Assembly (NCBI GenBank): GCA_950097015.1
Contig: CATNEN010000007.1
Location: forward strand, 11,409,001-11,473,000
Direction: 5' to 3'
Source of the DNA: Macrostomum hystrix
Taxonomy: Eukaryota > Platyhelminthes > Macrostomidae
DNA length: 64,000 bases
Part shown: one piece after another, positions 1 through 17,743 of the stretch
Layout of the letters: every line of letters begins with the position of its first letter
How positions within the stretch are numbered: the stretch's first letter is position 1
Translations under genes and position numbers: made by a program
The notes under the pieces: model-generated
Databases searched by the model: none
Told to the model about the DNA's origin: nothing
What the model saw: only the letters and a program-made list of their open reading frames with translations

Positions 1-247
1 TCAGGCCTATCGCCGAATGGATTTAAAAGTCGATAACAGTATCGCATGTTGTATTTTAGGCACGTGTATTCACAGCCCCATTCAAATGAAAAAAAAAGCC
101 TAGGGTCCCTGAGCTCGATTCCGCAGCGAGGCCACATTTATATTGAACACCGCCGCGGATAAAAGGCTTGGGGACCTGTCGTGCTATTTAAGCCCTTGAG
201 GGCCCTTGTACACTGCCTGACGATGAGAAAGTCAGGGCTGAGGTACA

Positions 248-392
248 CACCTGTGTGAGTGTGTGCCTGCGTACGGTATCTGTGGGCGTGTGTTGCTCAG
301 CAGTCAGCAGAATTGCCTCCTTGCTGGATACAGGTCTACTGTCACCAAATGATTCACCAGTGCCGGCTGCCCTCCTGCAAATATTATTATAA
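248..392. repeat. Dispersed repeat D1, copy 1, inside PRPF8 intron 5
   Basis: About 145 bp is clearly similar (roughly 80-85% by eye) to 40713-40862, in the same orientation. Both begin CACCTGTGTGAGTGT, share a CCTGCGTAC block and a GCCCTCCTGCAA block, and end in an AT-rich tail. The tail of this copy stops about 5-6 nt from the PRPF8 5' splice donor. This looks like a short non-autonomous element; its class is unknown. Confidence 0.75.
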
Positions 393-399
393 TGCGTAC

Positions 400-5846
<5,447 letters not shown>

Positions 5847-5979
5847 TGGCGAGCTAGACTGGGTGCGGGATTTACTTCAGAATCTGAAAGGTGAAATATT
5901 AAAGAATATTGGCCATTCAACTGAAAGTTTTCATCATTCAACCTAGCCCAGCTGAGCCTTGTAAACTAATGTACAGGTC

Positions 5980-6102
5980 GGCCTCAGAAGCTACAGCAGC
6001 TAAGCATAGGCAGCAACAGTTGTCGCACCCGAGGCGGTCCTCAGGCGCCGGGTCCACATGCTGGCCCGGATTCTGGACCCCTGCGCACTCATCATTGGCC
6101 AT
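5980..6102. repeat. 123-bp dispersed repeat D2, copy 2, upstream of PRPF8
   Basis: This is a perfect duplicate of 4099-4221. It lies about 135 bp 5' of the PRPF8 start codon, so it may overlap promoter or 5'UTR sequence. Flanking GGTC occurs on both sides (AGGTC before, TGGTC after). Complete identity over 123 bp implies a recent transposition or duplication, or gene conversion. Confidence 0.9.
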
Positions 6103-8871
6103 TACTGGTCACAAAGCTAGGCTAATTCATTTATTAACTTCATTTTCATAAAGAGAAAATGGGAATCAATTGTATATACACAAATTCTCAGCTATTTTAA
6201 TTTTATAGCTATAGTATTTTCATCAATAATAATAGCACCTTTTTAACTTATAACTTAGAATATTATAAATATTATAAATATTATAAATATAAATGTAAAT
6301 GAATATAGGAACCAAATTAAAGAATTATATTTTCTGTATTCTTGAGTTTTTAATGTTTTAAGACCATTATAACCAATAAAATGTTTTTGTTTACCTATGT
6401 AAAAGAATAATAGATAGTACAAGTAACACAGTAAATAATTATATTAACCCAATTTACTATCAAATAGAAAAAAATTAAGAATTATAACAATTTTAAATAT
6501 TTTGATAGACACCAAAAATATATATTTGAAATTTGAAATTTGTCATTCTGCCTCGACCCTTTTGCAAGTGGTATAAAAATAATCCTTTGTACAACATGGG
6601 TTAAGATTGCAATACAATGTACATTAACTATGATTAATCAATTAATCAGCCAGAACAATCAGATAAGCTGCTATAAATGTCATTTCTCAGATTGCCTAAT
6701 AACTCATTGTAGTAGATAATAGTGTGAGATGCAAGACAGCACTATGTCAAAGACATTGATTTGGTATATGTTATGCCATAGGAACTTATCTCAAGGTTAC
6801 TATTGATAAAGAATATCAGATATTACATAATTGGACCTACTTAGATACCTTCAATGGTTTAATTTATGAATGGTAACAGTTGGGACAACTTTAGTGTAGG
6901 ACCAAGACTATAAAACATGAAGACTGTCATAGCTGAGGAAGGTTGGGGTATGACTGGTGGTCTACTATTTACAATTGTATAGCTTGGAATGGGTAGATGC
7001 AAGGTTAATATAGTTCTAGGACTAGCACACTCAATAAGAAATTATATTTCAAATTTAAGATAAAAACCTAAGTTGTTGCTCAGTCTTAGGTTCTTTAGTC
7101 TAAAGTTTTACATTATGTGAACAGCCTATGATATTTGTTCTCTTTAATCTGGAATGCCAGAGCAAATACTCACCCAACCAGAACCATTGCCAATTAGAAT
7201 GCCAAGAAGGAAATATTATGGTCAATCACATTTTTCATCCATAAGCTTTGAGAATTATGCCCTTGTATTTTTAGATACAAATGTATGTTATATAGAATAT
7301 ATATACTCCCTTTATACATTTTAGGCTTTATCTGTAATTTATCCTATTTCATGCCATGGTAATGTTTTATGTGAAAATTATTAAAACATACTAAAGCAAA
7401 ATGAAATAGTTACAAAGTCAAATAGATATAAAAATTAAAAATGATGGGTACATTGTCTCTTAATGAGCAGTCAATTAAACATTATAATAATTTACCAAAA
7501 CATTTAGTCATACAAATGAATTGTCAAACTAAAATTTGTGCTTGACTGAAGCACTAGAATATTGACTTGTTTAAGACAATGTCCTTGTTTCCATGTGTTA
7601 CATTTTTTACCACTTTTTCTTCATTTCAGCACAAATCAAGGCTAAACAACCACAAGCACTTATAACTAGGCTTTATCTTGATAAAAATTGCTGTCATAGG
7701 CTAACCTCTATGACCTAAGGATCGACTCAATATGATCTGATCCTATCAACAGTGGATGCTTAGTTGACTTTGCATTGACTAGCAACTTATGATCTGTCAG
7801 ATCTGATAGCCAATTTATGGAACTGCAGCCACTATCCTGAAGCTTAGGCTAGCTATGCTGTTTCAACATTAGGGAAGGTAGAGCTGGCTATATCAATGGA
7901 TAAGCCTGGTATTGTTTTACCTGCCAAACATAGACTATTATAGTGCTGATAATAATATACTAATAATACTATTAATGCATATTCAATTCCATAGTCTAAA
8001 TCATGTAGTATATGTCCAAAAACTCAGGTATGCATTGCCATTGGTGCTAGCTCCACAATTTGGTATATATGGTTGGCATACACTTGCATCACACAGAATT
8101 TTTAGTGTGCATATTCTATGCTCAAGGTAGTTATAATGCATATGTGTAGCACTAATGACAATGTTGGACTGTTGGTGACTAATAATAGTAAACTCTATAT
8201 GCTATTAGAGTTTTACTTTTTAAAACATTTTTTACAATTAATTGTGCAAACAAAATCGTTTTTTTGTGTCAACAAAATAATGTTTAGCATTCCACTTTTT
8301 TTTCTGGCATGCACACATACTGCATGATCAACTTTTCTAATTTGGTTAAGGACATAACTTATCTTCATTGAGTTAAGATACTAAATGCCAACCTCTAGGT
8401 CAGATTTACAACACAAAGCTGAAACCAGTAGGCCTAGACTACAAATCTACAATGAACAACTTGAACAAGCTCCCTTATACTTGTGGTAACTTCTAGCATA
8501 CAAGGGACATGATTCTGACTTATAATGGCTATGTACTAACTATAGGCCTTATATGTTGGCTCAAACCAATGAGTGGCTGTAAAGATATTCGTTTTTATCA
8601 GGTAAGCAAAACTTAGCTATTTTGATCGACAGATAGTTTCTAAACAATACAAACAGCCTTGATATCACCTATATTTAATAGATAGCGGTCAGCGCTCTTC
8701 TTTCCATTCCAGTTTCTTTGCAAATCCTACTATGGCACTTAAATGGTATTTTTTAATATGAATTTCATGAGAACTAACAACGATTCTACGCTGGCATAAT
8801 ACAACCTATACATACTGATGGAATGTATAATCCATCCATCATTATTAATATGAATGTATAATGTATAATGG

Positions 8872-8897
8872 AGTGTAATAATCGCGATCAGCGATTA
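8872..8897. repeat. Short inverted repeat (9-bp arms)
   Basis: AATAATCGC, a 5-nt loop GATCA, then GCGATTATT form a perfect 9-bp stem in AT-rich DNA. No gene lies next to it. A chance origin is possible, but it sits about 180 bp from the stronger hairpin at 9075. Confidence 0.5.
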
Positions 8898-9074
8898 TTA
8901 ACATCATCTATTTCGAACTGTTGAAATTATTCACTTTGAAATGTAGCCTAAACAAAGAAAAAGTATAACATAAAGTAAGCAGATGCCAGATGTTAATGGG
9001 TGTGCTAATATTTTATAAATGTGTAAATTTGTATTCGATTCTTGCTCTTGCTCAATTTTTATATAGTGTTTCCT

Positions 9075-9109
9075 AAGGACCACTAGAAGAAGATCTTCTA
9101 GTGGTCCTT
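9075..9109. repeat. Perfect 16-bp-arm hairpin
   Basis: Arm AAGGACCACTAGAAGA (9075-9090), loop AGA, and the exact reverse complement 9094-9109. A 16-bp perfect stem with a 3-nt loop is not expected by chance in 64 kb. It could be a foldback-element remnant, a small hairpin RNA precursor or a palindromic insertion scar. Confidence 0.85.
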
Positions 9110-10598
9110 GGTGTTTCCATTTGCATTTTTAAGCCGGAAACATTTTTAACTAAGATATAATCATCTAAGGAAAAAAACCTTTAATTTAGAATTACTTTTT
9201 ATGTTGAATATTTAATATTGCTGGTCCAAAGTAAGTCACTGTGTTTTGAAATTTTATCTTTTCATTTCTTTAAAGTGGGCTTGATTGGCATATGATTCCG
9301 GATACTGATACAATTATACTTCAAGATGAGGAGTCGAGGTACTTCGATTTTATCTACTAGGATGTACTGTATGCTGCCTAATTACTCAAGCTGGTGGCAC
9401 TGGTAACGGTTTCTTTACTAGCTTTTGCGGATTGAAATAAGGAATTTTACTTTTTTACTTTTTACTTATAAAAGAAGGCTAATTCGGATATATGGAAATT
9501 CGGAAAAACTTTTAAGTTTTCTAAAAGACTTAGAATATGTTTTCCAACATATTCTAAAAAATCTTTCTTTATCGCCATCACATATTTTTTATTCACGTGA
9601 CCAAACTGGCGACCAGTAATGCACCACAAATTCTGCTCATAGAATCATAATAGATATTGGACTCATCAAATCGAAAACTATATATAGATTTCTCTCAAAT
9701 ATATCACTGCGCCCCGCAGGGTATCATTGCGACCTTGAGAGTTCGCAATTTTAACAGATGGCATTTATTCCTGTATCTGTTTCATCTTCATTTTGTTTAT
9801 TTTAGCCCAGTTTTAAACCTTCAAAACTGCTTTAGGTTTTATTTAGCTCACGAAACCGCTTAATTTTCTCAAATATTATATTCTGATATTCAGCAAATTT
9901 CCAGAATACGAATATGTGCTCCTTTTTTAATGCAAAGTTACCTCGGTTAACAAAAACTTTTGATGCAGTCCCAGATAATACTCAGGGTGCGCACAGCGCA
10001 CACCTAGATAGTGAATACATGCAGTAGCTGTCTTCGTTTTAATGTAGTTTCGCCCAAATATTTAGCGACTTGTAGTTCAGTAGAGTGGTGAAATAAACGA
10101 CCCTGCATGTGGTTATGGTAAAAAATCATTTGTTCTTTTGTGGTGCCCCCTGCACAATAGCTTTGCAACATTCTATCTCTGCGCGGCTCCCCGCCTCCTC
10201 TACTTTCTGCTCGCTCAAACCCCAATCAGCAGCTAAGCGGAGACCCCCAAACAATAAATAGACTTGCCTTCACGCCATTGCACTTGACAAGCTAGATGGC
10301 CTTCGCCCCACTCACTATTCTACAGAGAGCCGGCTAAATAGCCTTTAGGGACTCTCGTTGTCATGGCTACGAGAGGTGGGTACTCCCAGACCTTCTGGTT
10401 GTTGCTTGTTGGCTGAGCACATCGACAAAGCGTACAGTTTACAGCAATCTACACACGCAGAGTACAGGCAGCATCGTGGGCGATTCAGGTGAGCTTAAAA
10501 AGCATCGTTCTGCGACAAACTGAGTTAGCCTGCTCACTACTCTACTCAAGTGCAGAGTTGCTCCTAATAGCTCCACTCATTCTGCTGATACGGTGACA

Positions 10599-11188
10599 AT
10601 GTACCGGCAGTACCAGAGCCAGAACAGAGCGTCTGCGGAGGCTGCTGCCCCGTCCAGTCCGCAGGCCGAGAAGTGCCCACATCCCGAGGACAAGGTTTTA
10701 TTTCACCTGGTGCTGGGCGGCTGCTACGACCACGGCGAGTATGACTTCAGTTTCGCGGCGGAGTGCGAACCTGATGAGAGACCACTTTTAGTCCTCAAAA
10801 CACTCAAGTAGGGAGTATAGAGTTAGAGAGCTGGCGATCTCAAATTCTCCTGGCTTTCCCATCCTAATTGCCTAAACTGATTGGCAGACTGCTGTGTACG
10901 TCAGCATATTACCTCTAAAGTGCACTGCTATCCCAGATATATTTTTTGAATTCACAGCAGTCACTAGGAGAGGCGCCAGCTCGAAGTGACTCGAAGCCGC
11001 ACTTGCGCCAATGCCCGCAGGTTTTCGCCAACGGCGCGTCGGAAACCGGCGGCATCTTCCTGCAGAGGATCCGCGGCCAGAAAGACTGGTTCCAGCAGCG
11101 CTCGGTCACGGATGACGGCTACTATTTCCTGGGCTGGCTGGATAAGTACAGCATCGACTATCGCGAGGTGGACAAGCTGCCGGTCTAA
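10599..11188 (+). CDS. Small unrecognised gene, probably two exons
   Basis: The first coding block runs from ATG 10599 and reads MYRQYQSQNRASAEAAAPSS, then a Cys/Glu-rich stretch ending at a stop at 10811. The second ends at TAA 11186-11188 with FLGWLDKYSIDYREVDKLPV. The second block follows good 3' acceptors, TTCACAG near 10960 or CCCGCAG near 11020, both phase 0. The only phase-0 donor I see in the first block is the weak AAG|GTTTTA near 10695, so the exact join is unsettled and a middle exon is possible. AATAAA at about 11313 follows the stop. Codon use is GC-rich, like the neighbouring genes. I do not recognise the family; it may be a small cytosolic protein. Confidence 0.5.
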
Positions 11189-11189
11189 A

Positions 11190-12040
11190 AAAACTCAAAC
11201 GCGAGAGCCTCAGATGCGCAAAATTGCTGCTGCTTGCAAAAATGTGACTTGCCTTATCTTTCCCTGCGCCCTACGTGCGTCCTTGCTGCTTTTCCTCGCT
11301 TGCCACGGAAAGCAATAAAATACGACTCGCATCTCTGCTTAAACCAATTGTCCAGCATCCAACCCATGACACTGTTCATAGTGAGCTGCTCACCAAGACC
11401 TTATATCGTCTCTGCGTATACTGTTGTACTGTATATTGTAGGCCAACTCGAACAAGGATGCCAAATTTGGGAGATTGAGTAAGAAGGCCGTATGTTCTGC
11501 ACAAGTTGACAATAAGGATGAAGCAAAGTAATTATCTTAAAATATAGATTTACAAAGCAAAGAAATCTTGCTTCTTGTGTTCAGCGAATAGTTTTGTTCC
11601 ACACGAATGTTTTGATGAATAAAGCAAGACTGTCATGCATGAGAGCACATTAACCTTGAGTGCAGACTCAGAAATGATGAAAGAGAAGCAGAGATATTTT
11701 AATCCTCAAGCTAGCAGGAAATGTGGCCTCCTTGACGCTCCGATGCAGGCCTGTTAAAAGGCCCGCTGGAAGGAGATAGGGAGCCTGGGCAGGCGCTGGC
11801 AGTCTTGTTGAACCGAGCGGCTGCGGCCCATTTCAGCCTCGAAGAACTCGCCGTGGGAGGAAGGGTCACTCGGCTTCAATTATTCACAAGGAAGTGCAGC
11901 TGCATCACGCTGACTGCGGGCGGATGCGATGCTCAGCTGCGAGTGGTCGCCCGCCCTCCCACACTCGAACATTTTTCACCGTCTTTTTTTCTCAGCTCCC
12001 AAGGGAGCCTGAACAATTGCAAACGAGTGCTCAGGGCTGG
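11190..12040. other. Intergenic, convergent 3' regions
   Basis: This region lies between the 3' end of the small plus-strand gene (AATAAA near 11313) and the 3' end of the synaptotagmin-like gene (minus-strand AATAAA at 12046-12041). No coding sequence or repeat is seen. The convergent layout explains the paired poly(A) signals. Confidence 0.5.
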
Positions 12041-12193
12041 TTTATTTATGCTTCAAGTCATCTAAGTGGGGAATATGCTAAAGTGCCTACGACCGGTTTT
12101 CACAACATCGAATGGATCATCTTTCCAAGAAATCTGGACAAGTCTTGTCTCATTGTGCGGTGCTGCATTCCAGCATTCCTTTCGATGCTTAAC

Positions 12194-15100
12194 TCAATAA
12201 ACGTCGTGCCACTGGTAGACGATGCTGGGCTGGTTGCGGAAGCAGTCGTTCCACTGATCGATGCCGCTGCCCTGCGCGTACCTGGCCGGTCCGATGGAGG
12301 TCTTGCCCAGCAGCCGGTGCGACCCGCGCTTGGACTTGGCGCAGATCAGCACGAAAAGGTAGACCTCATCGGTGACATCCGGCTCCAGGTGGAAGGTGAG
12401 CTCCTCACGAATGCTCGGGCTGGCCAGCCGCTCCTTGATCAGCGCAGTCTTCTTAGTCTTCACGGTTTTCTCGTTCGCCATGATGCTGGCTCGCAGATAC
12501 ACTGCCGCTGTGGGAATTCAGGGATGTTCAGCTTCAGAGATGAGGCTGTGGGCTAGTTTCCGTTTCACCTGGCTCGAGGGAGATCCGAGCGGCGGACTGC
12601 AGGTGAGCGGATTTCACCTCCCCCTTAGCAACAAGACAGCCCCGCGTTTTTCCTTCACTTCTCTTCTGCCAACTTAATCAAATCTTGAGTCATTGTTTAC
12701 GAGTTCCAGGTTTGGAAATTTGAGTCTATGTACTGGCTTCTTTTAGGGCACTCAGTCGTATGAGTGAGGCCGCTCGTCGAAGACGATTCTTCCGCTTAAC
12801 TCGCTGGAAACTCGTAACTTTTCAAAGCGCTCCTGTCCCCTAGCAGCTTCTGGGGAAGCGGGGCTCCCCCCACCGGCTTCCTGAACTCGCTGAGCTCCAC
12901 TTCCCTCGCGCCAACCTGCACTCGCTTGACTGGAGCAGCTGGAGCCGACTGGAGCCGACTGGAGCCGACTGGGTGTTGCCTATTTTGTAGCCGCCGCAAA
13001 CTGAAGGCCTCATTAATCAACCGAATGCAAATGGAGACTGAGCCCCATAAAACATTGCGCCTCACCATCAGTGTCCTGAACCTTCAGGTCGTGGCCCTCG
13101 ATCAGACCCACCAGGAGAACCCGACGCGGTCCGTTGTAGCTCAGTGACATGTGAATGCGAGCCGGGGGGCCGCTGAGCGGTTGCTGCGGGAGAGTGCCGT
13201 TGATGGTCGGTATATGTGAGTAGTTCTGTGTCTACTAATCAATCAATAAGGCAAACAGGTGAAGCCGGAGCAGCGTGTTTGTGTGGGAGGAAGCCATACC
13301 GTCACTACTCGAGTACGTGCCTTCAGAATCCCGAATCACGACATTGCAAAACTCACTGGAAATCCTTTCATGTGAAAAAAAACAAAAAGGGAAAGGCCTC
13401 ATTCCGCATTCAAAAGGCCGCTGCAGAGCTCTTCCTTATGTAATTGGAAATCTCCTTAATTACATGAGGCCGTGCCGGGCCATCCAGTGCAGGATAATGC
13501 AGCCTGGCCATAAGCTGCAGCAGACTTCGGACAAATAAAAAAATGATTCTTTATAGAAGCAATCAATAATCAGGAAATGTCTGGAATAGCTGTATAGCCA
13601 TTGCCAGGTCATTCAGCAGACATAATTGCCTCAATCCCAGGCGAATCCCCAGCCCCCGCGACGATCCTCAAAATAGGTTTGCGGAGAGGCAGAGCCCCGT
13701 CTGGCCCACTGCCGAGCTGGGACAATTGTTCGCAAGGCCAGTCGAGGCTCCTGTAGCGAAGCACCTGTACCCGCGACCTCTTTGAAACAAAGAGAAGGCG
13801 CTCATTGATTCTACTCAGACTGGGCGGAGCCTCAGAGGGGCGGTGCCCACTCCCATCCCCAGCTCCGCATATCCGCCCACTCCATTCGCTTGCCGGGAAC
13901 CTGAGGCATCTTCCGCTCTTTCCTCTTCCCGCCGTGGCTCTCGCTCGCCGCTCTCTGTCACGCGATCTGCGTGTCCCAGCCCCCTCCCAGCGCGGCCTTC
14001 TCTGAGATTTCGCATGTGAATAAAGAGGGTAGGCAAAAGTCAGGGCAGTGAGTAGCGGCGATGCGGTAACTCGTACGGGGCCGCAATAGGCGGCTGAGGG
14101 GGGGTACTTTCCGCCCGCGGCTACTCACGGGAGGCTTCTGCACCAAAGCGGCTTCCCTGGCTAACCCCTTGCCTTTCACCTTGGCTTTTAGCCTGATGCC
14201 AGACCTGTGGGAATATTTTCATCCTGGCTTCATTCGCTGGCTTTAAAGTGCGCCCAACAGGAGCGGGTGAAGGAAAGTTCTGCAGTCACGGCATCTCGCT
14301 CGCGCCGGCTGCAGAGAATGTAGCCACCGGTTTGTAGATTGCCGATGGCTCGCAGGGAGGAGCAGATTGAGCGCAGGGATAGGAAGGCTCACCTCCGGCT
14401 GCAGGTCTCGCCAAATCTCCCTCTGAGTAAGGTCGCCTAGGGAGCCCAGCTGCAGGGCGCAGCTTCCGATGAGGCGCGGCTTGCCCACCGTGACCTTTTC
14501 CTTGACTTTGAATAGCAGGCTGGCCTGGCTCAGCTGCTCAGGCTTGCAGGCCAGGCTGAACTGCTGGTCGAAGCGCGGGTTGCAGGCGGCGCAGACTGCG
14601 TGGGTGTTGTGCTTGGGACCCTCGCTCTGCGGCCCGGCCAGCCGGAGTGTGACGTAGAAGAAGCCGGTGTTGCGCGGCGTGCAGCGAACGAGGCAGCGCG
14701 CACTGACCACTGTGACAACCAGCAGGGCACGGGTCGGCAGCCAGCCGAGGCAGATGCACAGCTTGCCGAGAGACGTCTCGTGCGCAGCCTCATCCGACAG
14801 GTACAGCGCCGGGTCCAGGCCGAACTCCGCCCAGGCGGCTTCCTCGCGACGGGCGTCGCCAGCGGTGGGCCGGTGCAGGTCGTTGAAGGACGAGGAGCGG
14901 CGCTGCCGGCGCAGATAGCGCATGGCGGCAGTTTCGCCGGACAGCGCCGCCGGGCACTCGCTGCTCCGCCCGGCTGACGGGTGCAGTAGAGCATCCATCG
15001 TGGTCGTTGGGCCAACTCCAGAAGTGGCCGCGCCACTAATGAAACCAGCAGCCTCTGAGAGACCCTCGGTCTCAGTGCTGCCAGATATGGACCGCCGACG

Positions 15101-15304
15101 CCAGGAGTAAAAGGTCCTGTAGCCTCCGCCACCCTTGCCGCCTCCGCCGGTGCCGCTCTCTGCTTCGCTGGACTCCTGGCAGAGCAGCGGCCCCAGCTTT
15201 GTGGTCACTCGGCGACGCCAGCAGAAGAAGGCGAGGATCGCAGCACTGGCGAAGAAGCCGAGCAGCGAGCAGAGGACCACGGCTGCCACGTCCTGCCGCT
15301 GCAT
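12194..15304 (-). CDS. Synaptotagmin-like protein: N-terminal TM plus two C2 domains
   Basis: Three coding exons, 15304-14393, 13183-13066 and 12507-12194, join through GT-AG introns (phases 0 and 1) to give 447 residues. Residues 7-29 form a hydrophobic segment followed by RRR, a type I/III anchor as in synaptotagmins. A Gly/Ser-rich linker follows. The first C2 begins near LGKLCICLGWLPTRALLVVT and runs to EIWRDLQ. The second C2 begins RIHMSLSYNGP, has the KTVKTKKTALIKE polybasic strand and ends IVYQWH, matching the C2B terminus (WH motif). Loop positions that normally hold Asp ligands carry other residues (for example CTPRNTG where DPY is usual), so it is probably Ca2+-independent. A minus-strand AATAAA lies at 12046-12041. 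Expected role: vesicle or membrane trafficking. The subfamily is not assigned. Confidence 0.85.
12929..12970. repeat. 12-bp triplication in synaptotagmin-like intron 2
   Basis: Three tandem copies of TGGAGCCGACTG, preceded by a related TGGAGCAGC copy, lie in the intron between the two C2B exons. This is small and may be the seed of a minisatellite like those in other introns. Confidence 0.7.
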
Positions 15305-16433
15305 GCCACTCTACGAAGCCGCCAAGTCCGACGGTGGTTCGGCTGAGTTCTGATTCCGAGCTGTTGACGCGCCTAATTTCTGCTCAGCAGCATCTGAAAT
15401 TTGAGCTTGAGCACGAAAGTCTCGAAGCTTTTCCTTGCATCGATGCCGCCCGCCCCTCTCCTTGTCCTTCACAACGGTGCGGGTGGCACAGACTGCTGCA
15501 GCCAATCGGAATCTCGGTGGAAGCTGCCATTGTAGAGGACTCGCATGACCATGCGGATTGGATGGCGAAGGAGCAAAATAGGCGAAGGCAGGAGGGAAGC
15601 GAGCAGACACGAAGCTCAGGTTCCGGATTCCGGCCCCCGCGTCGCGTCTCTTTTAATCCCTTTGCCCGCCTGAAGATGGAGGCTGAGCGGGAGCAATATT
15701 ATCCCCCGGAGCGAATTGTCAGTGCGCGCTCGGGCAGTGGGGAACGCAGAGCACTCGATCGCAAGTTGATCGAGTCTCCGCAAGCACTCGCAATTCCGTC
15801 CCCGCTCACCAAAAAACTCCTTCCGGGTTGGCGTGAGGCTCCGGGGACGCCCTTGAGACCTGAAAGCTCCGGCCGGCTCGCTTGTTTGCCGAACTGCGGG
15901 TCGCGGTTTGTTTGTCCACCCTGGGCTGGGGTCGGCTGGGATAAGGAGTGATGAAGGGCGGGGCAGCTCGCAGCCCGCCATGCTTGCTGAGCTGTCAGTG
16001 GCGTCAGCGATTGATTTTCCTGCAGTTTGACGCCCTAGCAATGCGACACCCTCACTGACCGCCCTCGATAGATATTATAGGCTCGAAGGGCGGCAAAATT
16101 GCCGACTCGCTTCAGTTTTTGTACAGTTTGGAAATATTCTTCGGTCTCTACTGCCATGAGTAGGCTGTGTGGGATTTTTCAGCTAATTTTCAAATCAAGA
16201 GTCCCCTCTTGCACCATGCATTGCTTGTGAGTACTTCAGTTCTATTTTTTCCACCTGGCTGAGTGCGCTCACACCATTTTGAACTTAGGTGCGCGGTAGA
16301 AATTTCTGCTCAGAACCCCAGCGTCAGCTGCTTTTGCTATAGAAAGGCCTGAGTACTTTATAGTGTAGCAATTCATGATGTTACCTGCTTAGTTGACTTT
16401 AGTTAAGAGTAAATTTCAGCGCTTTTGGATGGT
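15305..16433. other. Upstream region of the synaptotagmin-like gene
   Basis: No supported gene. The first few hundred bases are GC-rich and probably contain the promoter and 5'UTR of the minus-strand gene; several chance open frames are present but have no recognisable content. A TATA-like GATATTATAGGC lies near 16070. Nothing else is seen. Confidence 0.4.
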
Positions 16434-16693
16434 TAGCTCATGCATCATCAGCATCACATGTTCTATTTGGTACTGGCTCCTCTTTTAGCTCATGCATCAT
16501 CAGCATCACATGTTCTATTTGGTACTGGCTCCTCTTTTAGCTCATGCATCATCAGCATCACATGTTCTATTTGGTACTGGCTCCTCTTTTAGCTCATGCA
16601 TCATCAGCATCACATGTTCTATTTGGTACTGGCTCCTCTTTTAGCTCATGCATCATCAGCATCACATGTTCTATTTGGTACTGGCTCCTCTCT
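16434..16693. repeat. 52-bp tandem repeat, five copies
   Basis: Five essentially identical 52-bp units start TAGCTCATGCATCATCAGCA and end TGGCTCCTCTTT. The last copy diverges at its end. The near-perfect identity indicates recent expansion. No gene contains it as far as can be seen. Confidence 0.95.
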
Positions 16694-17099
16694 CACAATG
16701 TCGGGATAGTAACTATTTGGAATAGTACTGAATTTCCTCAGTTCTCAAATGCCCAGGCAAGCTCGGAGCACTGCCGCAGGTGACTCAGAGCCTGCACTGT
16801 AATCTTGCTGAGCTGTGTGCTTACAGAACTCATTCAGCCTGCTCTCTCCCGCCGCCTGAGACCTATTGTCAAATCTACAAGTATTTAGGTCGGGCCCGAA
16901 CTTCCGCCACAATGTCGCTATTATCTGCGTGTGCTGAGCACTCTGAGGTGAGTCAACCGCAGCTACAGGCACCTGTGACTCACTCACAGCGGTACCCGCA
17001 CAGTAGAATTGGGTCTGACCCGAGTTTAACCTGGCCAAAACCCCTGGCAGCCTCGGCTGGCTGATTCAGCAATTGTCCAGGGTGCGAATCAGCATAGTA

Positions 17100-17364
17100 T
17101 ATTATAATATATATATATATTATATGCATATTATATAACTGCCCCTATTGGGCCACATATGCAGCCGACACCACAGCGCAGCCTACGACTGTTCAGTCCA
17201 TGGACTGGGAAGACGCCACACACACCCTCAATTACCCCAGCTCATGCTGGTAAAATAGATATTTAACAACTGAATGAACTGAAGCAATGTAGAGTTATGT
17301 CGGGAATCGAACCCTCGACCTTCAAGTCGTGAGTCCGGCACTCTAACCACTAGACCACAACTCC
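17100..17364 (-). mobile_element. tRNA-derived SINE, copy 1
   Basis: On the minus strand the element starts GGAGTTGTGGTCTAGTGG, with an A-box-like TGGTCTAGTGG (17357-17347) and a B box GGTTCGATTC (17313-17304). The acceptor stem GGAGTTG can still pair with TAACTCT downstream, but the anticodon and T stems have mismatches, so this is not a functional tRNA. The tRNA-like head is followed by a ~190-bp body that is shared with the copy at 48370-48670 (common block CTGTTCAGTCCATGGACTGG). It ends in an (AT)n tail at 17100-17140. An RNA polymerase III SINE is the best explanation. Confidence 0.85.
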
Positions 17365-17743
17365 TGAAGTTCAGAACATCCCGGTCTACGGTGTATCAGC
17401 CAGCATGTGGGAGCTTTTACTCGTAGTCCATACCGGGACTGAGCTTCGGACTGCTCAAGCCTCAGCCCAATGAGCACAATCTGTCCTTGAGCATCTCTGG
17501 CACTTACTTCCCTAGCTGCTTCAGTTCACCCAGTTGTAGAATAGGTGAGTTTGAAAATAGCATGAGCTGGGGTAGAACTGTGGGCGTTTGTGGCGGCCTG
17601 TCAAGCCCGCGGAGTGGACAGTTGTACACAGCCTTTGGAAGTGTTAATTGCAATAGCTGCGCTGTTCCACTGGCTGGGTTAACATCTGGCCCAATTCGGC
17701 TGTGTGCTTTTTTGTTTTATTTGCTGAAATAAAAGCAAAGGTC

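Larger units (their letters stand above)
6103..10260. other. AT-rich gene-poor interval
   Basis: About 4 kb of strongly AT-rich DNA, unlike the GC-balanced neighbours. Open frames are short and none resembles a protein I know. A short ATTATAAAT run sits near 6263-6290, and two inverted repeats occur at 8872-8897 and 9075-9109. The change in base composition begins right after the D2 repeat upstream of PRPF8. It may be old transposon-derived spacer DNA; no RNA gene is recognisable. Confidence 0.5.

Noticed and set aside
15616-16041. Minus-strand 141-codon frame as a gene
   Set aside because: No recognisable content, lies in the probable promoter/5'UTR of the synaptotagmin-like gene, and is overlapped by an equally long frame on the other strand.
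17299-17366. Functional tRNA gene
   Set aside because: A and B boxes are present, but anticodon and T-stem mismatches and the shared downstream body mark it as a SINE head.
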